Part shown: positions 45,601-55,300 of the stretch, piece after piece
Numbering within the stretch: the first letter of the stretch is position 1
How the letters are laid out: each line of letters starts with the position of its first letter
Notes under the pieces: model-generated
What the model was told of the DNA's origin: nothing
The model's database searches: none
Seen by the model: only the letters and a program-made list of their open reading frames with translations
From: Adineta vaga
Taxonomy: Eukaryota > Rotifera
DNA length: 64,000 nt
NCBI GenBank assembly: GCA_021613535.1
Contig: CP075492.1
Span: 16,802,001-16,866,000, forward strand
Direction of reading: 5' to 3'
Position numbers and translations under genes: made by a program

Positions 45601-48225
45601 TGACAGTACTAGCACCACTACTGACAGCACTAGCACCACTACCGAGACCACCAGCACCACCAGCACTACCGAGACCACCAGCACCACCAGCACTACCGAC
45701 ACCACCAGCACTAGCACCACTACTGACACCACTAGCACCACTACTGACACCACTAGCACCACTACCGAGACCACCAGCTCCACCAGCACTACCGAGACCA
45801 CCAGCACCACTAGCAACACTACCGAGACCACCAGCTCCACCAGCACTACCGACACCACCAGCACTAGCACCACTACTGACACCACTAGCACCACTACCGA
45901 CACCACCAGCACCAGCACCACCACCACTACCGACACCACTAGCACCACTACCGACACCACCACCACCACCACCACTACCGACACCACCACCACCACCACC
46001 ACTACCGAGACCACCAGCACTAGCACTATAACAACAACAACCACAACTCAAACTACTACGACAACTTTAGCACGTAAGAAAAAGTTATACGATCTCTATG
46101 TGAAAGATTCGCCGAGTTTCCTATTTATCACCCTGATATTATATGAGTTATGTTAAAATAGATTTAACTAAGATTTCTCGATGGTTTTATTCATGAGATG
46201 TAGATTAAATACGTATGTGTTTAATAAGAAAGTAGAAAAGACATAGTTTTAAATGATTTTTCTTAGATCTATATATATAAAGAAGAAAGTTTGTCTGTCT
46301 GTCTGTTCGCTATGCATTCAGTCGCTGTAATAGCTACGATCACCAAACTTTCCACAATACTTCCCTCGGTCCCGAGGAAGGTCGACATGGGGTTAGAATG
46401 GCCATCAAGGGATGGCGGTGGCAGCGTGTGTGAAATTTCGCTCTCAAGATGGCATATAGGAATGAGGGTGGGTGTGGGTGTCTGCATCCAGGATAGACAA
46501 CTACAAAGCGTGGGTTGGGTTCTCAAAAAAACTGAATCTGGAGTGAAATGACTACTCTACCTGTATAGAGTAGAAGTGAAGTTTATAAAGTAGAGAATGA
46601 CTTGCAGCGGGACAGTGGGTGTAGAATGGGACCTGAGTTGCAGCGGGACAGTGGGTGTAGAATGGGACCTGAGTTGCAGCGGGACAGTGGGTGTAGAATG
46701 GGACCTGAGTTGCAGCGGGACAGTGGGTGTAGAATGGGACCTGAGTTGCAGCGGGACAGTGGGTGTAGAATGGGACCTGAGTTGCAGCGGGACAGTGGGT
46801 GTAGAATGGGACCTGAGTTGCAGCGGGACAGTGGGTGTAGAATGGGACCTGAGTTGCAGCGGGACAGTGGGTGTAGAATGGGACCTGAGTTGCAGCGGGA
46901 CAGTGGGTGTAGAATGGGACCTGAGTTGCAGCGGGACAGTGGGTGTAGAATGGGACCTGAGTTGCAGCGGGACAGTGGGTGTAGAATGGGACCTGAGTTG
47001 CAGCGGGACAGTAGTAGTGGATTTAATAGGAACAGAGCTGTATGTCGTATGCATAGCGAGACAAGACCATTAGGAAAGGGTTAATGAAGAGATGTGAAAA
47101 GTTCTTAAAAAAAGACCTGGTGAATGACGCGAAAAGGGTATGAGAGGAGCCTCAGTACAGAGGAGAAAGACGTGGGAAAGACAGGTGACGCGCGCTGACT
47201 GACAATCTGAAGGATTACACTTGCTAATGCAGATTGGGAAAGGAAGATGTGAGGATTTTTTTATACACGACGGGTAAATACCAACGGAGAGGTCCGGTGA
47301 GTGATGAGAAGAGCATTGCTGTAGATGGAAAATGTAAGTTGTGTCCTCTTTGCAGCGGGTATCTCCGCTAGTGTTTTATAATTCACCTCGAAAAAAGATG
47401 CATATCTTCTTCTTTCACTGTCTCAACAATTTAGTATTTTTAGTGTACTCAAAGAAGTGAGTACAGTACTAGAATCGGTCAATGTAGTCGGCAATTTACG
47501 CGATAACTCTTCAAAATTACATCCGATTAAGTTGAATTTTTTGTGCGCAGAATTGCTTCATCAATATCTCGGTCGAGTTTAAAGATGGGAAGGATCCCTC
47601 AAGAAATGGCTGAATCATCCTAAGAATTCTCATTAATACCAGTCTATCTCTGAACAGGAGTACAGGAATTTTTTACAAAATAATTATCTCACTGATGTTT
47701 ACTAAATATATAAGTTGACACAGTTTGATTGCAGTACCTATAAGGTTTTCTAACTAGTCAAAAGAACTACCGAAAAAATACAAGTCATCAGAAAACATTT
47801 ACACCAAAAAGATTTCTGATGTTAAATTTGATATAGAGCTATTTCCGAATGACTTAACACTTTTGTACACTTTTTCCAGTAAACATAAATCTCGGATAAA
47901 ATCTGAAATTTCCACATTTATTTGATTCTATTATTTAGCTACGTGTGCTGATAAGTGTCCCAGCGGTGCTTCGTCTAGTGATACAACAACCTGTGGTCGA
48001 ATTTGTGTCACTAATACCGTCTATAATGTTGGAGACACAGGTCTTTGTGCTACTAATTCTACGTATTGTCCTGATGGTAATTACACCATACATCGTAATG
48101 CTTATAGTACTGTGAATTTTGATTGTGCCAATGCTTTTGGTTGTAATGCTTATGGAGGCTGTTGTACTATTATGGTTTCAGTAGCTTTAAAGTATCTTTG
48201 GTGTATTTCATGTTCATATAACTGA
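42633..48225 (+). CDS. Mucin-like Thr/Ser-rich membrane protein
   Basis: Predicted CDS join(42633..42649, 42708..42847, 42908..42996, 43045..43139, 43207..46073, 47939..48225); all phases fit and the total is 1165 codons. The start ATG gives MIKWTRIKLILKRFFQ then a TM (LTWLLAVFVGFIFAFL), so a type II signal anchor. An N-terminal ectodomain follows (ANLTINYRTDIQ ... SHNMVRVFSARFTKS, RRRRDATSSTND, YPRTCGGVTVCNDRF). Then comes about 870 residues of Thr/Ser repeats, ideal for O-glycosylation, and a C-terminal exon with 12 or more Cys (TCADKCPSGASSS, TCGRICV, GCNAYGGCC). The repeat array has frame slips near 44308 and 45590, plus a local slip with TAG at 44867-44869; they sum to zero. Either array sequencing errors or a real but slightly damaged gene. 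Role: cell-surface or secreted glycoprotein. Confidence 0.65.
43440..46060. repeat. ACC/AGC-rich coding minisatellite
   Basis: About 2.6 kb of higher-order repeats built from ACCACTAGCACC, ACCGACACC and ACTGACAGC-type blocks, roughly 15- and 30-bp units. The array lacks stops in two plus-strand frames (Thr/Ser frame and Ala/Pro/Leu frame) and in long minus-strand frames (Val/Leu- or Gly/Ser/Ala-rich). The minus-strand frames have no start context or flanking domain and are taken as shadows. Confidence 0.85.
46461..46486. repeat. Solo TG-rich motif inside Helitron
   Basis: AATGAGGGTGGGTGTGGGTG then TCTGC; a left-type arm of the hairpin family within the Helitron-like element. Confidence 0.5.
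46603..47013. repeat. 36-bp minisatellite, 11 units plus partial
   Basis: Unit TGCAGCGGGACAGTGGGTGT followed by AGAATGGGACCTGAGT. Units at 46603, 46639 ... 46999 are identical as far as I can see. The unit starts with TTGCAGCGGG, the same ten bases as the Helitron 3' hairpin region (TTGCAGCGGGTATC), so it may derive from the 3' terminus. It is open in several frames on both strands, without gene features. Confidence 0.92.
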
Positions 48226-48600
48226 GAATTCGAACAAAATATTCAATCAATGAAAATCATTGCATTAAAAAATATTTTTCTTTTTATTACATATTCAAAA
48301 GAGATATTCGATATTGTTCCTTAATCTGAAAAGAAACTATACAAAAGAAAAAAAAAGTATTGAAAATATTATTTCTAATCTAAAGTCGTCAGTTAGTAGA
48401 ATGTTTATTTGTTTGATTTGGATCAACATAATTTTATCAACAATGATTTATATAAATATCATATAGAATATATTTAACTTGTCGAAGAAATCGTTTCGAC
48501 ACAAAAAATAAGTGTAGAATAAATTCTAAAAATAAAATTTAATTTTCTTATTTAAAAGTTAGTGTAATAATATTAATTAAATTGATTTCTGTAAAAACAG
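48226..48600. other. 3' flank of mucin-like gene
   Basis: AT-rich; possible 3' UTR. Nothing else seen. Confidence 0.35.
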
Positions 48601-49265
48601 AATCACGATTTGTATTCAATACTAGAAATCTATTTATAATTGATTATCGTAATCGTATACAAATATAGACACAATATTTCAACAAGAACTATTACTGTTA
48701 ATTGATTATCTGATTTACGTCGAACAGGTAGATTTATTAGAGTTGTTAATGTGTGAGTATTTCGATAAGCCATTATTGGAAAAAGATTAATATATCTTAT
48801 ATAATGTTTCATGTATTGTCCATGTAATTGAAACAATAACAGTTGAATAATGAGCTAATTTTACATTTGATCATTATTGTCGTCGTGGATGAGTACAAGT
48901 TGAAAAATATTGATCAATGATGTAGCTAAACTTAATAATGTTACTGTACCGATAATATACGTTGCATCAAAAAGACTTTGAATTTGACAATAATAAATAA
49001 TGATAGATGATCAATTGATAGAAAATTCCATTAATATAATAACAAATGATGTTCTAAATATTAATTGAATAAAATTAAATAATGACATTAAGGAAAGATA
49101 AGATGTACAGAAATTCTGTCGAAAAATTGTTAAACTGAGAAAAAAGATATTACGAAGAAATTCACAAATCAAACTAATGAAAAAGTTCGTAATAGAAAAA
49201 GTATAATGTGCAAACTGTAATCGTGCATTATAAAGTGGAGCAATATATTCTATATTCATTTTCAA
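48600..49265 (-). pseudogene. 7TM receptor relic
   Basis: From ATG (49265), frames read FISLICEFLRNIFFLSLTIF and NFCTSYLSLMSLFNFIQLIF (TM1-TM2-like), then in another frame YCQIQSLFDATYIIGTVTLL, then PIMAYRNTHTLTTLINLPVR and RKSDNQLTVIVLVEILCLYL (TM5-loop-TM6 pattern of bdelloid class A-like receptors). Stops and frame changes separate the pieces, and TM7 is missing. Confidence 0.5.
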
Positions 49266-50440
49266 TTATATAAATCAATGTTGTTTCTGTTAAACGAAGT
49301 AAAACTTATTAAAAATGGTTGATCTATTTATCTTTTTTTTTCAAATTAATTTCAAATCATAAAAACGGAAATTAATGTTTATTCTTTCTTAAAAATAATA
49401 AAGTACTACTTAATTAGAAATATCTATTTTTAACTTTTTAACACTTGAAAAATCATTTTTTTCTCGAATAATTTCTGACATAGATCACAAATTTCATGTC
49501 GAATGGATAATACACATGAAACGGATATATATATATTTTAATGAAAAAAAAATTAGTTAGACTCAGTAATTTTGATCTAACATCACCAAAATTTCACATT
49601 ATCAGGGAAATAATGATAGATTCAAATAGTCTGTGAAGTTCTCTACAGTTCTATATAAATATTTTTCTAACCGTATTTAGTTTAAATTTTTCTTTAAAAT
49701 ACAAGAGTGTGGGTCCAAGATAAAAAAGGCTACTCTCATTCACGCCAGCACCCTCGTTTATTTGAAATATAATAAACGTTATATCCAAGTCGTTCAACGA
49801 ATGGAGCTTGGAAAAATTTCTTTTTAAATTAAATTGTTGATTCTTTACTGGATTTATCTGAATTAGTTTTTACTTGGCGATATTCGGTTAAAAATTTATC
49901 AAATAATTAATTTCAATGTTTGATATTCATAATCTCTCGCCTTTTTTTAAAAATTTAATCTAAATTAAACAAAAGTACCAGTATAGATAACTAATTCGTG
50001 TTCGAATATAAATGAAATTCTTCGAAAATCTTTCACAGGAGATGACAATAGGGGCAAAAGTTTCTCTTGGTTAGGATTGAACAGCCGTGAATAGTTTTGA
50101 TCGTACTTAAGATCCCCATCAGATGGCATACATTAGTTATGCAACTTTAATGCTGTATCTCCTCGACTCCAAGAGTTGATTTGCAAATTCATTGTCATTT
50201 GACACAATCCTTGATAAAGATCGAAATCAAATATGGCTTTTTATTCTCACATATAAATGATTAATTATTAAACTGATATGTTGCACAAAACTCCTACCAA
50301 TTCCTACTAGTTAAAGCAAATGAATTTTATTTCACATAACTAACATATTAAACACAGAAAAAAGAAGAAAAAACATTGATTAAACAAATGTCACATGTAT
50401 ATATATATATATATATAATGAATAAATTGAATTATAATTC
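49266..50440. other. Intergenic with diverged TG hairpin
   Basis: No gene seen. TG hairpin remnant at 49703-49755; (AT)n tract near 50397-50417. Confidence 0.4.
49703..49755. repeat. TG-rich hairpin, diverged
   Basis: AGAGTGTGGGTCCAAGA and TACTCTCATTCACGCCAGCA CCCTC; pairing is partial. Confidence 0.45.
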
Positions 50441-50550
50441 TTATTTTTCTATATTTCTTTGAGAACAATGACTTTTCTTAGTTAATTCTTTAGCACATTG
50501 ACTTTCTGTATATATCATTTCAGGATTTTGTACATTTTTCAACCAATCAA
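50441..50550 (-). pseudogene. Small Cys-peptide gene, tail fragment
   Basis: The minus-strand frame reads FDWLKNVQNPEMIYTESQCA then KELTKKSHCSQRNIEK to a stop at 50441. The upstream part of the frame is the TG hairpin (50552-50621), giving a meaningless TPTPNPHP stretch. The tail matches that of the plus-strand gene at 50978-51304 (IQNIIYTKTQC, KEIIDRSRC), so they are paralogues in opposite orientation. Truncated at the hairpin. Confidence 0.5.
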
Positions 50551-50551
50551 A

Positions 50552-50621
50552 TCTTGGGTGTGGGTTGGGTGTGGGTGTGAATGAGAGCATAGTCTTTTTA
50601 ATCTCACATCCATCCTCAAGA
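50552..50621. repeat. TG-rich hairpin element at gene break
   Basis: TCTTGGGTGTGGGTTGGGTG then TGGGTGTGA; partner ATCTCACATCCATCCTCAAGA. Confidence 0.7.
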
Positions 50622-50869
50622 GCGTACAAACTGAAATCTACTAATTCACGTATTTATTGTAGTTATGATTGTCTTGGAAATGATCTTTTTTGCTTTTTAT
50701 ACACCACCCTAGGATTGTGTAGTTAATTGTGTTTAAACGACTAAATGTATTCATGTTGCTTATTCGCAAACATATAACCATACATGTTATAAAAAAAAGA
50801 TTTATCTTCGAAAAGAAAATCAGAAGAAATACTTTACAAAACTATTAAAATAGGCATGTTTATAGTAGT

Positions 50870-51304
50870 AGGACATGATTCACATATGTGTAATAATCAA
50901 CAATCATAGTTTATTAATGATTCTTTAGCTTATGGGCACGGTTTTATGACATTTGAATCAACTTCAAATACATATTTTTGTTGTATGTATGTTACAAATT
51001 AAATTTTATCAATCATAAATCAATGCATAAAACGATGATTGTTCAGATTATTGATCATGAGGAGGATTTTATAATAAACATACCAAATATCAAATTATAT
51101 GCTACAAAAAGTGGTGTTTATTATGTTAGAGAATGTCACAAGCAATGGCAAAATGATAATTTTAATAACGAGTATCTTTTAAATATAAAATCACATGAAG
51201 AATGTTTTAAACTTCCTCAATCAATACAAAATATTATCTATACCAAGACACAATGTCCAAAGGAAATTATTGATAGAAGTCGATGTTATCAAAATGTTAT
51301 TTAA
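50870..51304 (+). pseudogene. Small secreted Cys-rich protein gene, frame-broken
   Basis: The 3' frame (from about 51022, ATG) reads MIVQIIDHEEDFIINIPNIK, YYVRECHKQW, SHEECFKLPQSIQNIIYTKT and QCPKEIIDRSRCYQ. Upstream, a different frame reads GHDSHMCNNQQ, a TAG, then HGFMTFESTSNTYFCCMYVT, which looks like the N-terminal part. A frameshift near 51000 separates them. Family not recognised beyond its paralogue at 50441-50550. Confidence 0.4.
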
Positions 51305-51450
51305 TTATCTTTGTTGATTTTGATTTATGTAGAATTTTTTCATTTATCTTAAATAAATTCATTTTGAAGATATACTTTGCAATATGTAAGAGAATTCGTA
51401 AGAAAACTAAAGAATATTTATCAGATATTGATCACATGATTCAATGGCCA

Positions 51451-51515
51451 TCTTGAGGGTGGGTGTGGGTGTGAGTATCAGATAAATGTAGTACCCATAC
51501 CCGCACCCTTTCAAT
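51451..51515. repeat. TG-rich hairpin element
   Basis: TCTTGAGGGTGGGTGTGGGT paired with TACCCATACCCGCACCCTTTCAA (last bases diverged). Confidence 0.75.
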
Positions 51516-51662
51516 TTTAAAGTATGTTAAACAGTAAAACTCAATGAATTAAGTCGTTTCGAAGTATGCTTGACATAAATATACAAATAAACAACTTTTT
51601 CCTTATGATATTCACTGAGTTACATTGTATTTTCATGAAACTGCACTTTTATTCTTTTTCCT

Positions 51663-51832
51663 CTTAAATCGCATGGTTTTGATACAAAATACGCGTTTAT
51701 ATACTCGTCTATAAGAGAGAATAAAAGAATATATCATGTCAAAATACATCAGAATGTACCGAAATTAGCTGAGAAGAGTCACAAGAACTGATAAGAAACG
51801 TGCAACTCATATAACTGAGAGCGTCACAGTTT
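51663..51832. repeat. Dispersed repeat copy C (hAT-related?)
   Basis: Shares order and wording of blocks with 40183-40331, including AATGTACCGAAnT and the final CATATAACTGAGAGCGTCACAG. Probably a second relic of the same element. Confidence 0.55.
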
Positions 51833-52050
51833 TTGTCTATGAATATTTTTATTTTATGTTCTTTTAAAATAAGTAAACAAGTTTTGTAAAATTTTTTATT
51901 TCATTCTTAAAAATGACTCAAAATAACTCCAACTAATATTTTGAAGATTTGATCTAAATATCTTGGCTTTTCATATATCTATTTCAAATATTTGAATAAA
52001 TAATGTAAATTGTTTTCATAAGCCAGCGAGGTACTTATTTTGATGTTATA

Positions 52051-52269
52051 ATGATGAAGAATTTTCGCTTGCTAAAATTCTTTTTCTATTTCAATTTGGA
52101 AATCTTTTTGTAAATGCAAATGAATTCCAATGTGATAGAAGTTTATCATGTGGTTGTGGTGAAACGAATGTTCAGTCTCGTGAACAAATAAATCCTTATA
52201 GTTGGTCAATGGTTGTTTCAGTACGTTTTAATAATAATCATATTTGTAGTGGTTCAATTATAAATAAAT
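52051..52269 (+). pseudogene. Trypsin-like serine protease, 5' fragment
   Basis: Reads LAKILFLFQFGNLFVNANEF (signal-peptide-like), then CDRSLSCGCGETNVQS, INPYSWSMVVSVRFNN and NHICSGSIINKS. The SWSMVVSVR...CSGSI string is the N-terminal strand pair of chymotrypsin-fold proteases, just before the catalytic His region. Coding stops abruptly at the TG hairpin that starts at 52270, so the catalytic triad is absent. The likely start ATG (52051) is out of frame by one base. Confidence 0.65.
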
Positions 52270-52335
52270 CAGGGTGTGGGTGTGGTTGTGGATAATGAAT
52301 CAATACCCATATCCACCCACACCCACACCCTCAAG
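52270..52335. repeat. TG-rich hairpin element at protease break
   Basis: CAGGGTGTGGGTGTGGTTGT and ATCCACCCACACCCACACCC followed by TCAAG. It separates the serine-protease fragment from the 3' end of the ABC transporter (stop at 52371). Confidence 0.8.
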
Positions 52336-52370
52336 CAACAGTTTATTTGTCAAAAGTTTATGGTTTTCCG

Positions 52371-55300
52371 CTAATTGAGTTTCTCCTCAACTAAACGATG
52401 ATAATGACCTTGAAGTGCCAATAATTCTCGATGTGCACCTCTTTCCACGACAATACCGTTGTGTATAACACAAATCAGATTAGCATTTTGAATTGTAGAC
52501 AATCGGTGAGCAATACAAATCGAAGTACGATTTTCTTGCGCACGTTCTAATACTTCCTGTATGATTTGTTCATTCTGAGCATCTAAAGCACTGGTAGCTA
52601 GATAGAAGATCACAATATACTTCAGATTATACCGAATTAGACTACCTTCATCTAGCAGCAAGATCTTCGGATTGCGAATCAATGCCCGAGCAATAGCTAA
52701 AATCAATCATTACACAATACAATAGATATATTAAAAAAGAAGATTTACCAATACGTTGCTTTTGACCACCTGATAGTTGAGTTCCTTTAGCACCACATTG
52801 TGTCTCATAACCCTTTAATAGACATGTTGAAAACTATCGAGATAATACAGTTGATACTGACCTCTGGTAATTGTTGTATGAATTCATGAATATTAGTTTT
52901 TTGTGCAACTTGAATAATTTCTTCAAGAGAAATATTTTCTCGACTTGTATCGCCATAAGCGATATTCTCTCGAATAGACATATCGAAGAGAACGGGTTCT
53001 TGAGAAACTAAACTAACTGTCAAAAAGAAATGAATAAATTTTCAATCGAAGAACACTTATGAATACTTACTTTGTGATCGGTACCATTGAAGATCGAGTT
53101 TACGAATATCTTTTCCATCAATTAACTTGTAAATGAAAAGAAGAAATCAACCAAATGAAATATGACAAAGAGAGAACGAAACATACGAGACCACCGTCAG
53201 TCACGTCATAGAAACGTTCGAGTAACTGAATAATTGTTGACTTCCCTGAACCCGATATGCCTATACAAATCAATAGTATTTCAATCTTTCAGTGTGATAT
53301 ACATACCAACCAGTGCGACTTTTTGACCTATAAAATAATAAAAATAATATTATTTGATCGAGAAGATGCACCGAATATACCTGATTCGATTTTAAGATTG
53401 AAATTTTGTAGAATAATAGCTTCAGATCGACTAGGATAAGTAAAGTATAAATGATTGAACTCAATCTGTCCTTGAAAATGTGTCTAGAACACGAATGATT
53501 ACTCACAATTAATTCATCGATAAATAAATCAAGTAAAAACAATCGACTTACAAGATGTTCGCCATGAGAAGATCGATTGTCAATAGTAGGTTGTCGAGTG
53601 AGTACATCTAAAATATTCTTAGCTGCTTTCTTTGCTGGTCCAAAATTAAGAACCCTGAAATGCATAATATGAATCAATGAAACTACATAATAACTGACAT
53701 CAATCTTACATCGATACATTTTGATCAATACTTTGTGCACCAAAGACAATGCAATTAAAAACTCTATAACATAGTAACAATCAATTCTTGTAACATCATC
53801 GAAAGCGAAATCTTTATACTTACAACAGAACATCTTCCAATGTGATTTGATCTTTTTCAACTAAGAAAGCTCCAAGAGCAAAGAGAGCTGCCAAAGTAAA
53901 AAAGAAGGTAGAAGTACTCAAAGCATAAAATAAACCAAAGATATGTGCTCGTTTTATAGATGATCTACAATCTATATAAAGTACAACAATAAGTTAGATA
54001 AACTAGATTACCGGTATGAAGTATCGAGACATTGTTGATATTGTTCATAGAAATATTTTTCTTTAGTTAGTTGTACTATAGTTCGAATATTCTGAATAGT
54101 TTCCAATGAGATCTAAGACGAGTATTATGGTGTATAATCGAGAAGAAGAGGATCTTTTTTTTCTCACCTTCCATGATTCGACTAAGGCTCCGTTATTTTT
54201 TCGCTCGAAACCGGTCATAAGACGGCTTTGAAGAAGGCCTCCAAGAATGTTCAATGGTAAGAATCCGATGACAAGTAAAGTCAATTGCCACGAAAAGATA
54301 AAACCAAGTAAAAGTCCAATACCAAGTGCGCCTGCATTTTGACACATAACACTAAGATAAATACCGATAACACCTTGTGCAGCGGATGTATCATTGGCAA
54401 TATGGTTACATAGTGCGCCTGTATTGTTCTCTGGTTCATCAAAGTAAGCGATTTCCTGATGAAGAAGAGCATCAAATAATTTTAGACGCAATCGTTCAAC
54501 CAATGCTTCACCCGATCGAATAAATAAATAATTCTATCAAACAGAAAATTAGAAAAAAAATATCACTTCTCTTACACAGCTTACTTGTAGAGACATAATA
54601 ATAAGAGTGAAAACTCCCAATCCAAGCAATAATAGAATGATTGTGAGTACTCGTTGCTCCTGTACTGTATTACTGCATTCTTGAAAGACCTGATCATAGA
54701 AGAAAATGCTATGTTTTCTCAATTATTAAAACAAATGATAAATACGCACCGAAAACATTTTGCTCAGTAGAATACCTCCAATAGGTTGATTAGCTCCATT
54801 GATAATAGCCATCAAACACCCAAATAAGAGAAGTAACCATTCTGGCTTATTCATCTTGAGTATTGCCCAAATAATATTTTCTCTAACCGATGTTCGATCT
54901 ATCACTTCTTCTTCAACTATTATCTTCGAAGGAATCATAGCAGAAGCACATTTTTGTTTGTCCTCATTATTCATGTATACATCGTTCTCCAAGATATCTT
55001 TCACTTCAGACAATTTATGTTGTTTAATTAGATTATAGTAAATGCCTTGCAAACGAATCAAAGATTCATGTTTACCTTCTTCAACAATTGCACCTTGATG
55101 CATCACTACAATTTTATCTGCATCTCGAATGGTTGAGAGACGATGAGCAATGATGAGCATGGTACGATCTAATGATAACAAATCAAAGAAAAACTACTAG
55201 ATACATTCGATACTCACTTTCAGCAGCACGGCGAAGAGCTTCTTGCACAACCTTTTCACTTTCATTATCCAAGGCACTTGTAGCTAACGCGAAAGTAACA

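Larger units (their letters stand above)
46268..47371 (+). mobile_element. Probable non-autonomous Helitron
   Basis: Starts TCTATATATATAAAGAAGAA directly after an A and ends CTAG directly before a T, the A/T insertion context typical of Helitrons. The 3' end has a hairpin: AGCGG (47354-47358), loop, CCGCT (47365-47369), ending at CTAG with no inverted repeats to the 5' end. Length 1104 bp; no Rep/helicase frame. A 36-bp minisatellite occupies 46603-47013. It sits in an intron of the mucin-like gene on the same strand. Confidence 0.65.
46074..47938 (+). other. Large last intron of mucin-like gene
   Basis: Donor GTAAGA after GCA-C, acceptor TTATTTAG. 1865 bp, against 48-67 bp for the other introns of the gene; the excess is mostly the Helitron-like insertion at 46268-47371. 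Confidence 0.6.

Noticed and set aside
43273-46051. Long minus-strand open frames opposite the Thr/Ser repeat (Val/Leu-rich and Gly/Ser/Ala-rich)
   Set aside because: They are shadows of a stop-poor repeat; no start context, flanking domain or exon structure supports them, while the plus strand has six phase-consistent exons.
46557-47084. Three ~160-aa repetitive frames over the 36-bp array
   Set aside because: A 36-bp stop-free unit gives open frames automatically; they lie in an intronic Helitron-like element.
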